DNA of 64,000 nt from assembly GCF_019049285.1 (NCBI RefSeq), contig NZ_JAGMUL010000120.1, forward strand, positions 108,983 to 172,982, read 5' to 3'. The position numbers were made by a program, and so were the translations under genes. Shown one piece after another: positions 16,969 to 26,715 of the stretch. This DNA is from Streptomyces sp. AC550_RSS872 (GTDB lineage: Bacteria; Actinomycetota; Actinomycetes; Streptomycetales; Streptomycetaceae). The first letter of the stretch is position 1; every line of letters begins with the position of its first letter. The notes beneath the pieces are model-generated. The model saw only the letters and a list, made by a program, of their open reading frames with translations. It was not told where the DNA came from and did no database searches.

Positions 16969-18114
16969 ATGAGCGCGCTGCGAGACACCCTGCACCGGTA
17001 TGTCGACGACGGAGGCGTGCCCGGTGCCGTCGGCCTCGTGGCCCGCGGCGACGACGTCGACGTGGTGACCGTCGGCTCGGCGGACGTCGACGGCACCGCC
17101 CCGATGACGAGGGACTCGCTGTTCCGCATCGCGTCCCTCACCAAGCCCGTCACCGCGGCCGCGGTGCTGATGCTGGTGGAGGAAGGACGGCTCGCCCTTG
17201 ACGCTCCGGTAGAGGAATGGCTGCCGGAGCTGGCGAGACCGAACGTGGTGCGCACCCCGGACGCCCCGGTCGACGACGTCGTCCCGGCGAACCGTCCGGT
17301 CACGGTCGAGGACCTGCTCAGCTCCCGCACCGGCTGGGGCTTTCCCGCCGACTTCTCCCTCCCGGCCGTGCAGTCCCTGTTCACGGTGCAGAAGGACGGT
17401 CGCACCCTGCGGGACTGGCCGGACCCGGACACCTGGTTGGGCCGCCTCGCCCAGGTACCGATGCTCTACCAGCCGGGCCAGGCCTGGCTGTACGACACCT
17501 CCTCCGACCTCCAGGGCATCCTGGTCGCCCGGGCGTCGGGCCGCACCCTCCCCGAGTTCCTCGCGGAGCGCGTCTTCGAGCCCCTGGGCATGAACGACAC
17601 GGCCTTCGAGGTCCCCGAGCCGAAACGGCACCGCTTCGCCTCGGCCTACGCGCCGGCTCCGGGAGGAACGCTGGAACTGACGGACGCCCCCGACGGTCAG
17701 TGGAGCAGCCTCCCCCGCTTCCACTCCGGCGGTGGCGGCCTGGTGTCCACCGCCGACGACTGGCTGGCCTTCGCCCGCATGCTGCTGAACGGTGGCGAGA
17801 GCAACGGCCACCGTCTCCTCACGCCCACCTCGGTCAGCCGTATGACCACCAATCACCTCACGGCCGGGCAGCGCGCCGACGTCACGCTCTTCCTGGAGGG
17901 CCAGGGCTGGGGCTACGGCGGCCAGGTCGACGTCACCCCGGCCGACCCCTGGAACGTCCCGGGCCGCTACGGCTGGGTGGGCGGCACCGGTACCACCGCG
18001 CACGTCGTCCCGGCGACGGGGACGGTCGCGATCCTGCTGACGCAGGTGGCGATGGAGAACCCGACGCCGACGCCGCTGATGAGGGACTTCTGGCGGAGCG
18101 TGGCGGGCGGCTGA
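16969..18114 (+). CDS. serine hydrolase, class C beta-lactamase family
   Basis: 381 residues. The nucleophile motif SLTK (Ser56-Lys59) and a Tyr175 motif YDTS are present, with FHSGGGGLVST as the third active-site element, so this is a beta-lactamase/D-aminopeptidase/EstB-type hydrolase. No signal peptide is visible, so it is probably cytosolic and more likely an esterase or peptidase than a resistance enzyme. The ATG at 16969 follows GGAAGG. A CPBP membrane protease gene begins 71 bp downstream. Confidence 0.88.
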   Translation: MSALRDTLHRYVDDGGVPGAVGLVARGDDVDVVTVGSADVDGTAPMTRDSLFRIASLTKPVTAAAVLMLVEEGRLALDAPVEEWLPELARPNVVRTPDAPVDDVVPANRPVTVEDLLSSRTGWGFPADFSLPAVQSLFTVQKDGRTLRDWPDPDTWLGRLAQVPMLYQPGQAWLYDTSSDLQGILVARASGRTLPEFLAERVFEPLGMNDTAFEVPEPKRHRFASAYAPAPGGTLELTDAPDGQWSSLPRFHSGGGGLVSTADDWLAFARMLLNGGESNGHRLLTPTSVSRMTTNHLTAGQRADVTLFLEGQGWGYGGQVDVTPADPWNVPGRYGWVGGTGTTAHVVPATGTVAILLTQVAMENPTPTPLMRDFWRSVAGG

Positions 18115-18131
18115 GACCCGTCCGGCGGGTC
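18115..18131 (+). terminator. small hairpin, weak terminator
   Basis: GACCCG - TCCGG - CGGGTC directly after the stop of the serine hydrolase. The 6-bp stem is short, and read-through into the next gene is possible. Confidence 0.35.
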
Positions 18132-18185
18132 GGCGGCCTGCCGAGGGCAGTCGGCGGAGCCGTGACAGGGGATCCTGGAAGCCGG

Positions 18186-18887
18186 ATGCGGATCGTATGT
18201 GCTGTCGCCGTTCTCGCCGTCGCGAACCTGCTGAACAACTGGCTCGCGCGGAGCCCCGCCCTGTACGTGGTCGTCTGCGTGACCGCGACGGCGGCTCTGC
18301 TGCTGATCGCGCGGTGGGACGGGCTCACCCTGGCCGACCTGGGGCTCGACGCGGCGGCCGTGCGCAGGGGGCTGCGGTGGGCGCCCGTCCTCGTCGGGAT
18401 CGTCCTGCTGGTGCTGGTGCTGCTCCTCACCGCTCCTGCCGGGCGCGAGGCCTTCCGGGACGCCCGGGCCGCCGACCTGTCCGTGGGGCGGCTGCTGTGG
18501 GTGACGCTGGTGCGGGTGCCGTTCGGGACCGTGCTGCTGGAGGAGACGGCCTTCCGTGGTGTGCTGTGGGCGATGATCCGGCGGCGGCACGGCGCGGCGT
18601 GGGCCACGGCCGTGTCGTCGCTGCTGTTCGGGCTGTGGCATCTGATGCCCGCCCGGGGCATCAACCGCTCCAACGCCGCCGTGGGCTCCGTCTTCGGCGA
18701 CGGCACGGCCGGGGTGGCACCGACGGTGGCCGTGGCGATCGTCGCCACGGCCGTCGCCGGGGTCGTGCTGTGCGAGCTGCGGCGCCGCTCCGACAGCCTG
18801 CTGCCGCCCATGGCACTGCACTGGGCGGTCAACAGCCTCGGTTACGCCTTCGCCTGGGCAGCGGCCCGCTGGTGGCTCGACGGCTGA
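18186..18887 (+). CDS. CPBP family intramembrane metalloprotease
   Basis: 233-residue membrane protein with about seven hydrophobic segments. The Abi/CAAX protease (CPBP) motifs are present: EETAFRGVLW (motif 1), FGLWHL (motif 2) and ALHWAVNSLG (motif 3, HxxxN). These proteases process prenylated proteins or peptides, or give bacteriocin immunity. The ATG at 18186 is preceded by GGAAG; a GTG at 18162 preceded by GGAG is an alternative. It ends 5 bp from the converging lpdA stop. Confidence 0.85.
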   Translation: MRIVCAVAVLAVANLLNNWLARSPALYVVVCVTATAALLLIARWDGLTLADLGLDAAAVRRGLRWAPVLVGIVLLVLVLLLTAPAGREAFRDARAADLSVGRLLWVTLVRVPFGTVLLEETAFRGVLWAMIRRRHGAAWATAVSSLLFGLWHLMPARGINRSNAAVGSVFGDGTAGVAPTVAVAIVATAVAGVVLCELRRRSDSLLPPMALHWAVNSLGYAFAWAAARWWLDG

Positions 18888-18892
18888 ACGAA

Positions 18893-20305
<1,413 letters not shown>

Positions 20306-20487
20306 GGAGAGTTCCTTCCTGAGTTACGACGTCCTGCTCTGCTGGTGCCGGTGCGCCAGGTGGTGGCGGCCGGCTTCTTCCAGCATGACCGCATCCACGA
20401 GGTTGTGTGGCGATGCGGGAGGGTGACGACGATCTCAGGTGGCGGGCGCTCCGATGACCCTGATCCAGTGGCGGTCCGGCGGCTCGG

Positions 20488-21375
20488 TCAGCCGAGGCAC
20501 ACGAGGTTGAGCACGCAGAGCTGCGTCGGCGAGGTCGCTTCCGGTGCGGGGCTGGACGGTGACGTGGCGGTGCCGGAGTCGGAGCCGTCGGTCGCCGACG
20601 GGGCCGGCGTCTGCTGCTGCTCGGCCGACGTGTCACCGCTGTCGCCGGAACCGGACCCGGAACCGGAACCGGAGTGGGATCCGCCCGAGCTCGCCCCTTC
20701 GGAGTTCGCACCGCCGGCGGCGGACGAGACGCTCTGCGACTGCGGGCCCGTGGTCGGCGCGGGGCTTGGCGTGGAGGCGACGTCCGGTCGGGTGAACTCC
20801 CGGGTGGTGCGCTGCGTCGTGATGGGCTCGCGGGCGGCGTCGGTCGGGGACGCCTTCGAAGGAGACGTGTCGGCGCGCCGGGCTTCGCGGGTGTCCGCGG
20901 GGGTGGACACCGGGCGGGTGAGCTCGCTCTCCTGCTGCTCGGCGGCCGCCGTGTTCGGCCGTTCCGGAGCGGTGGCCGCCTGGGCCTTGTCGCCGCCCTG
21001 CCGGTCCAGCGCCGACACGGTCAGTCCGCCGCCGACCAGGGCGACGGCGGTCGCGACCACGGCACGGCGCTGGTTCTTCTTCCATCGGGCCCGCTGCCGA
21101 CGGCGCGCCGCGCGGCCCAGGGGGGCGGCGGCAGGTACGCCTTCTGCCCCGGCGAAGCCTTCCACGTCCTCGGACGCGGCGAGCGGCACGGTTTCGGCCG
21201 GACCGGCCGAGGGCACCGAGGGTGCCGCCTGCTCGTCACGGAAGTAGCCGTCGTACCAGGTGTCGGCGGCATGACCTCCTGCCGCGGAGGGAGCGATGTC
21301 CGGGGCGTAGGCGCCGCACCCGGGGCACACGAGGGCCCCGTTGAGATGCCGACGGCACGAGGAGCAATAGTCCAT
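20488..21375 (-). CDS. single-pass membrane protein with N-terminal zinc ribbon
   Basis: 295 residues. The N-terminus has two CxxC pairs (CSSCRRHLNGALVCPGCG), a zinc ribbon on the cytoplasmic side. An arginine-rich stretch precedes one transmembrane helix at about 105-125. The remaining 170 residues are Ser/Gly/Thr/Pro-rich and presumably extracytoplasmic, ending in a hydrophobic QLCVLNLVCLG with two cysteines. The layout resembles zinc-ribbon anti-sigma or transmembrane signalling proteins but no sigma factor is nearby. The ATG is at 21375. It is 182 bp downstream of lpdA. Function unknown. Confidence 0.75.
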   Translation of the reverse strand: MDYCSSCRRHLNGALVCPGCGAYAPDIAPSAAGGHAADTWYDGYFRDEQAAPSVPSAGPAETVPLAASEDVEGFAGAEGVPAAAPLGRAARRRQRARWKKNQRRAVVATAVALVGGGLTVSALDRQGGDKAQAATAPERPNTAAAEQQESELTRPVSTPADTREARRADTSPSKASPTDAAREPITTQRTTREFTRPDVASTPSPAPTTGPQSQSVSSAAGGANSEGASSGGSHSGSGSGSGSGDSGDTSAEQQQTPAPSATDGSDSGTATSPSSPAPEATSPTQLCVLNLVCLG

Positions 21376-21386
21376 CTGCGGTCTTT

Positions 21387-21423
21387 CGTTAGCACGCGGT
21401 ATCGAACGGCCAGAACGCTAACG
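21387..21423. promoter_or_regulatory. CGTTAGC/GCTAACG inverted repeat
   Basis: A perfect 7-bp inverted repeat with a 23-bp spacer sits 12-48 bp upstream of the zinc-ribbon gene start, in the position expected for an operator or -10/-35 region. The regulator is unknown. Confidence 0.4.
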
Positions 21424-21502
21424 ACGCTTTGGACAGGCTGTGTGCAGCCCAAGTGATGCTCCTGCACAGATGTCCCACGAAGTGTGTGTGGAGTATGACC
21501 AC

Positions 21503-24500
21503 TCAGACTTCACAGCATCCCTCACGGCGCATACGGCGGCTCACCTCCAGCCATTCCTGGGCCGCTCGCCGCCCTGCCGGGACGTCGAAGACGTCGACCA
21601 GGTCCGACTGCTCGAACAGCACGCCCCCGCGCAGCACCGCCACCGTACGGGTCAGCTCGGCGAAGTCGGTGAACGGGTCGCCGTCCACGACCGTGAGGTC
21701 GGCGAGCTTGCCCTCCTGAAGCGTGCCCAGGTCGGCGTCGGCGCCGAAGACCCGCGCGGGCAGCAGGGTCGCGGTGCGCAGCGCCTCGGCCGGTGACAGG
21801 CCGGCTCGATGCAGGGCACGCAGGGCCAGGTGCAGATGCAGACCGACCGGGACGAGCGGCTGGTCGGTGCCGAGCGCGACCAGTCCGCCGCCCGCGAGGA
21901 TCCGCCGGTAGACGTTCATCTCCCGGCCCAGCGTGGCCAGTTGGGCCTCGGTGGGCGGCTGCCCGGCTTGCTGACGGACCATCGCGGTGTCCCACGGCGG
22001 CATGAGCGCGGTGACGCGCGGGTCGTCCGCGAGGGAGGGGTCGGCGCCGAGCAGGGCCAGGGCGGTGAAGGGTGTGGCGACGAGACGGAAGTCGGTGGCG
22101 GTGTAGATCTCCTCGACGTCCTGGTAGGCCCGTCCGGTCGCCGAGGTCGCGTGCCCGAACTCCAGCCGCTGCGTCGCCTGGAGGTGGGTCGTCAGGTCCT
22201 GCCCCACCTGTACCCCGGGGCTGCACAGGTGGCTGCCGCAGCGCACCCCGAGCCGGTCGTGCGCGAACTGGGCGGCGTCCTTCATCACCCACCCGGGAGC
22301 GCGTACGTACGTCTTCACGAAGTCCCAGTCCAGCGCGGCCCCGCGCGCCAGCGAGCGGTGCAGGCCCTCGCGGGTGCGATGGGCGCGGCCCATGCTGTAG
22401 GCGACCCGCGCCCCGTCGAGGAGTTCGCCGGTGGTCAGCAGCCGGGGTCCGGCGAGGGCACCGGCGGCGACGGCCTCCCGGATGCGGGCCTGCTCGTAGG
22501 CGAAACCGCCCAGCGAGACCGCCGTCGTGATGCCGTACGCGAGTTGCAGCGCGCTCTGGCGGCCGCCGTACGTGGTCTGCCAGGGGTGGGTGTGCGCGTC
22601 CCACAGGCCCGGGATCACGGTGCGGTCGCTCGCGTCGACGCGACGGGCGGCAGCGCGGCCGGCACGGTGCGGAGAGACCTCCGCGATCCGGCCGTCGCGG
22701 ATCACGACGTCGATGTCCTCGCGGACGTCCGACCCCGCGCCGTCCCAGAGGCGGCCCGCGTGCACGACGGTGTCCGCCGGGCGCGGTCTGCGGTAGTCCA
22801 GCGGTACGCGCACGGTACGGGTCCTGCCGCCGCGGATGTCGACGAGTCGCAGGGTGCCCGCGGAGAGGTAGAGCAGGGTGCGGGCGTCGGCGGACCAGGA
22901 GGGGTGGTCGGCGGGTTCGGTGGTGAGCCGGCGTGGCTCGCCGTCCGGGGTGCCGTCGGCCCGGACGGGCAGCAGCCACAGCGCGGACTCGGCGACCACG
23001 GCCATCCAGCGGCCGTCCGGGGACCAGACGGGTCCGCAGTCGTAGCGGTCGGAGAGCGAGGTGTGCGGGGCGAGGGCGTGCAGGGCGGCGGCCCGGGTGG
23101 TCGTGTCGACGACGCGGATGAGGTTGTAGCCCTCGCGGAAGCGCTGGTTGAGGCGGTTCCGGTCGCACAGCGCCAGGTACCGGCCGTCGGGCGACCAGCT
23201 GGGGCGGCCGGGCAGTCCGCCCGCGCCGAGCGGTGCGGCGAGGACCCGTTCGATGCCGTCGGCGAGGTCGCGGACCACGAGGTTGCCGGACATGTCCAGG
23301 CAGGCCAGCCGGTTCCCGTCCGGCGCGAGGGCGGGGAAGACCCGGCCGCCGTCGGCGAGTACGACCTCCTCCCCCGAGTCGAGATCCCGGCGCCGTACGG
23401 TGAACAGTCCGTCGCGGTCGTCTGCGTACACGAGCGCCGTGCCGTCGGGCGTCCAGGTCGGCGCCGACACATAGCGGGTGGCGGGGACTTGGAGCACCCT
23501 GCGGGGTGCGCGGCCGCCCGTGGTCCCGGCGGTCCACAGCGCGTTGAGCGCGGCGAAGGCGACGCTGCGGCCGTCCGGCGACAGGGCGGGCAGGTGCAGG
23601 GCGCGGACGGGACGGGTGCCACCGCCCTCGAAGTCGTATGTCTTGGTGCGGTAGTGGGGCCGGTGCACGGGCAGTGTGGCCGTGAACGGGATCTCCTCAC
23701 CGCCGCCCGGCGCGTCCGGGTCGACCAGGTGGAAGTGGCCGTCGACCGTGAGGAGCAGCCGCTCGGCGTCCGTCCAGCGGGGCGGCGCGGGCAGGACGTC
23801 GCCCTCCACCGCGACCGGCCTGCCGTCCACGACGAGAGTGCAGGAGGCCGCGGGGGCGGCCGTGGTGCGCAGGTGGGCCAGGCGCCCGGCGGGCGAGACG
23901 GCCGGGGTCATGAGCTGGGCGCCGGAGTCGTCGGTGTGCTCGGCGGTGACGGGACCCGAACCGTCGGCGGCCACGGACGCGATGGTGTTCGCGCGGAGGG
24001 CACCCGTCGCGGTGACGCCGGCCCGCACGAACAGCACCCGCTCGCCGTCGGGCGACCATGTCGGGTCGAGGTCCTCCCAGCCTCCGTCCTGCCCGGGCCC
24101 CTGCTGACCGGGGCGCCCGGTGAGCCGGGTCAGCGCGCCGGTGCGCACGTCCACGACCCAGATGCGGTACGGGGCACCGGTCACGGTGTCGCCGCCGCGC
24201 TCGGAGGCGAACGCGATCCGGGTGCCGTCCGGTGACCAGGCCGGCCCCCGGTCGTCCCACGGTCCGTCGGTGAGCTGCCGAAGGCCGGCGCCGTCGGGCC
24301 GCAGCGTCCAGAGGTGGAAGCCGCCGCCGCGGTAGGCGCAGACGACGATGCGGCTGCCGTCGGGCGAGAACTGAGGGCGGGTGGGTTCGAGGCCGGGCGT
24401 GGTGATCGGGGTCGCGGTGCCGCCGTCCCTCGGGACGGACCAGAGCACGTTCTGGACCTCGGCGACCAGCCGGTCACCGGACGGGGCGAGGGTGGCGGAG

Positions 24501-24694
24501 CCGCCGGTGACGGCGGTGAAGGAGAGGGAGGTCCCAGTGGCGGCGGCCGTGGCCGGAGTGCTGACGCCGGCGGCCGCCGTAGCCGTGGCCGCCGCTGTCG
24601 CGGTGGCGGTGGCGGTGGCCTGGAGGAATCTGCGGCGGGAGAGCGGGCCGGGACGGCGGGCGTCCGAGGCGGCTGACGTGTCGTCGAAGTCCAA
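21503..24694 (-). CDS. Tat-exported TolB-propeller amidohydrolase
   Basis: 1,063 residues. A twin-arginine signal (SRRRFLQA at about residues 19-26, then an Ala/Thr-rich hydrophobic stretch) indicates folded export. Residues about 60-640 contain repeated WSPDG-type blades (FSPDGSRIVV, WSPDGTRIAF, WSPDGERVLF, WSPDGRYLAL) of a TolB/WD40-like propeller. The C-terminal about 400 residues are an amidohydrolase with GLWDAHTHPW metal ligands and GTDQPLV near the end. The start is taken as TTG at 24694, preceded by GGGAGC at 6 bp; longer upstream reading lacks signal logic. The combination suggests a secreted peptidase or amidase-like enzyme with a substrate-gating propeller. It is divergent from the ThuA operon. 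Confidence 0.82.
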   Translation of the reverse strand: MDFDDTSAASDARRPGPLSRRRFLQATATATATAAATATAAAGVSTPATAAATGTSLSFTAVTGGSATLAPSGDRLVAEVQNVLWSVPRDGGTATPITTPGLEPTRPQFSPDGSRIVVCAYRGGGFHLWTLRPDGAGLRQLTDGPWDDRGPAWSPDGTRIAFASERGGDTVTGAPYRIWVVDVRTGALTRLTGRPGQQGPGQDGGWEDLDPTWSPDGERVLFVRAGVTATGALRANTIASVAADGSGPVTAEHTDDSGAQLMTPAVSPAGRLAHLRTTAAPAASCTLVVDGRPVAVEGDVLPAPPRWTDAERLLLTVDGHFHLVDPDAPGGGEEIPFTATLPVHRPHYRTKTYDFEGGGTRPVRALHLPALSPDGRSVAFAALNALWTAGTTGGRAPRRVLQVPATRYVSAPTWTPDGTALVYADDRDGLFTVRRRDLDSGEEVVLADGGRVFPALAPDGNRLACLDMSGNLVVRDLADGIERVLAAPLGAGGLPGRPSWSPDGRYLALCDRNRLNQRFREGYNLIRVVDTTTRAAALHALAPHTSLSDRYDCGPVWSPDGRWMAVVAESALWLLPVRADGTPDGEPRRLTTEPADHPSWSADARTLLYLSAGTLRLVDIRGGRTRTVRVPLDYRRPRPADTVVHAGRLWDGAGSDVREDIDVVIRDGRIAEVSPHRAGRAAARRVDASDRTVIPGLWDAHTHPWQTTYGGRQSALQLAYGITTAVSLGGFAYEQARIREAVAAGALAGPRLLTTGELLDGARVAYSMGRAHRTREGLHRSLARGAALDWDFVKTYVRAPGWVMKDAAQFAHDRLGVRCGSHLCSPGVQVGQDLTTHLQATQRLEFGHATSATGRAYQDVEEIYTATDFRLVATPFTALALLGADPSLADDPRVTALMPPWDTAMVRQQAGQPPTEAQLATLGREMNVYRRILAGGGLVALGTDQPLVPVGLHLHLALRALHRAGLSPAEALRTATLLPARVFGADADLGTLQEGKLADLTVVDGDPFTDFAELTRTVAVLRGGVLFEQSDLVDVFDVPAGRRAAQEWLEVSRRMRREGCCEV

Positions 24695-24892
24695 AAGGGC
24701 TCCCGGTGCGCGGAGTTGACGAGCCGGACAGGAGAGACTCCCGAAGCCTGCCCGGTCACCGGCCGTCGATCGCCTCCGAGCGAAAATTTCGCGCAACCCG
24801 GCGACTCTTTCCTGGAGGCGGGCGCCTGGCGCATAGTGAGGGCGCTGTCCGTCGACCCCCGAAGGGACGATTCGTCCCGACGAAAGGACGAG

Positions 24893-25603
24893 ATGACGCG
24901 GAAGAAGGCCCTGGTGGTCCGAGGCGGATGGGAGGGGCATCAGCCGGTTCGGGCGACCGAGCTGTTCCTGCCGTTCCTGCGGAGCAACGGATACGCCGTC
25001 CGGATCGAGGAGTCCACCGACGTCTACGCCGACGCCGCCGAGATGGCCGCCACGGATCTCGTCGTCCAGTGCGTCACGATGTCGCAGATCAGCGCCGAGC
25101 AGCTGGCGGGACTGAGCGCGGCCGTCGTCGCCGGCACCGGCTTCACCGGCTGGCACGGCGGCATCGCCGACTCGTTCCGGGCCTCCTCCGACTATCTCCA
25201 CCTGGTGGGCGGGCAGTTCGCCACCCACCCGGGCAAGGAGCCGTGCGAACGCGTGGGAGGTCAGGAGGACAACTACCTTCCCCACGCCGTCAACATCACC
25301 CAGCTGGGCCGCGAGCACCCCGTCACGGCGGGCATCGAGGACTTCGAGCTGGACACCGAGCAGTACTGGGTGCTCCACGACGACCTGATCGACGTCCTGG
25401 CCACCACCACCCACCCCGCCCGGCCGTGGCAGCCGTGGCACCGCCCGGTCACCTCGCCGGCGATCTGGACCCGGCAGTGGGGCGCCGGGCGCGTCGTGGT
25501 GACGACTCCGGGGCACAGCCTGGACGTCCTGGAGGACCCGAACGTCCGTACCGTCATCGAGAGGGGCATGCTGTGGGCGACGCGCACCGCATCGGCGTCG
25601 TAG
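24893..25603 (+). CDS. ThuA-like domain protein
   Basis: 236-residue ThuA (trehalose-utilisation) family protein with a glutamine-amidotransferase-like flavodoxin fold. Typical elements are KALVVRGGWEGHQP at the start, GTGFTGWHGG, and the C-terminal WGAGRVVVTTPGHS. ThuA proteins act in sugar catabolism, often beside oxidoreductases that make or use 3-keto sugars. The ATG follows AAGGACG. The last 31 bp overlap the next gene, a Gfo/Idh/MocA dehydrogenase, so the two proteins are translationally coupled. No sugar transporter is adjacent. Confidence 0.88.
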   Translation: MTRKKALVVRGGWEGHQPVRATELFLPFLRSNGYAVRIEESTDVYADAAEMAATDLVVQCVTMSQISAEQLAGLSAAVVAGTGFTGWHGGIADSFRASSDYLHLVGGQFATHPGKEPCERVGGQEDNYLPHAVNITQLGREHPVTAGIEDFELDTEQYWVLHDDLIDVLATTTHPARPWQPWHRPVTSPAIWTRQWGAGRVVVTTPGHSLDVLEDPNVRTVIERGMLWATRTASAS

Positions 25604-26685
25604 GACTCGGCGTCATCTCCCGCGCGTACCTGGACACGCTCGTCGGCCACCTCCGCGTGCGCGTCACCGCGGTCGCCGACCTGGACGCCTCCCGGTCGGC
25701 CGCGGTCGCCGCCGAGGTACCCGGCGTCCAGGCGCTGACCGTCGAGGAGTTGCTGAGCAGCCCTGACGTGGACACGGTGCTCAACCTCACCGTCCCCGCG
25801 GCCCACGCCGAGATCGCCCTCGGCGCCATCGGGCACGGGAAGCACGTCTACGGGGAGAAGCCGCTGGCCGCAGGCCTCGCCGACGCGCACGCCGTGATCG
25901 AGGCCGCCGCCAAGGCAGGGGTCGGTGTGGGATGCGCGCCGGACACCGTCCTCGGCACCGGCGTCCAGACGGCACGGGCGGCCGTCGCGGCGGGGAGCAT
26001 CGGGCGTCCCCAGTTCGCCACGGCGGTGATGGTCACGCCGGGCCACGAACGCTGGCATCCGCATCCCGACTTCTACTACACGGCCGGTGGGGGCCCGCTG
26101 CTGGACATGGGGCCGTACTACCTCGCCTCCCTGGTCCATCTGCTCGGTCCCGTGCGGGCCGTGACTGGGGCGTCCAGCCGGTTGCGTGCCGAGCGCGTGA
26201 TCGGGTCCGGTCCGCGCGCGGGCGAGCGGATCCCGGTGGAGGTGGACAGCCATGTCTCCGGAGTCCTGGAGCACGCGGACGGCACCCTGACGACGATCAC
26301 GACGAGCTTCGACGGCGTCGCGACGAACGCCGCGCCGATCGAGGTGCACGGCGCGGCGGGCACCCTCGCGGTTCCGGACCCGAACCACTTCGACGGTGAG
26401 GTGCGACTCTTCGAACTCGGCGCCACCCAGTGGCGTACGCTCCCGCCCTCGGCGGGCTACGTCGACGGCGCCCGGGGCATCGGACTGCTCGACTTCATCA
26501 CCGCCGACGGGCGGCGGGCGCCCAGGGCGAACGGCGAACTCGCCCTGCACGTGCTGGAGACGATGAGCGCCCTGCTGCGCTCGTCGGCCGAGGGGCGCCG
26601 TATCGAGCTGGCGACGACCGCGGAGGTGCCCGCGCTCGTCCCGTTGACGCCGGCGGACGACTGGAAGGGGCAGGAGGCCGGCTGA
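25573..26685 (+). CDS. Gfo/Idh/MocA family oxidoreductase
   Basis: 370 residues. An N-terminal Rossmann domain (RIGVVGLGVISRAYLDTL) precedes the family's EKPLA motif (HVYGEKPLAAGLADA), which holds the catalytic lysine, and a C-terminal dimerisation sheet. NAD(P)-dependent oxidation of a sugar or inositol-type polyol is expected. The GTG start at 25573 lies inside the ThuA gene, 31 bp before its stop, with GAGAGGGG upstream. Together with ThuA it fits a 3-ketoglycoside or disaccharide catabolic step; the exact sugar is not determinable. Confidence 0.88.
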   Translation: MGDAHRIGVVGLGVISRAYLDTLVGHLRVRVTAVADLDASRSAAVAAEVPGVQALTVEELLSSPDVDTVLNLTVPAAHAEIALGAIGHGKHVYGEKPLAAGLADAHAVIEAAAKAGVGVGCAPDTVLGTGVQTARAAVAAGSIGRPQFATAVMVTPGHERWHPHPDFYYTAGGGPLLDMGPYYLASLVHLLGPVRAVTGASSRLRAERVIGSGPRAGERIPVEVDSHVSGVLEHADGTLTTITTSFDGVATNAAPIEVHGAAGTLAVPDPNHFDGEVRLFELGATQWRTLPPSAGYVDGARGIGLLDFITADGRRAPRANGELALHVLETMSALLRSSAEGRRIELATTAEVPALVPLTPADDWKGQEAG

Positions 26686-26715
26686 CCCGCACCCGCCCCC
26701 CCCGGTGCACGGAGG

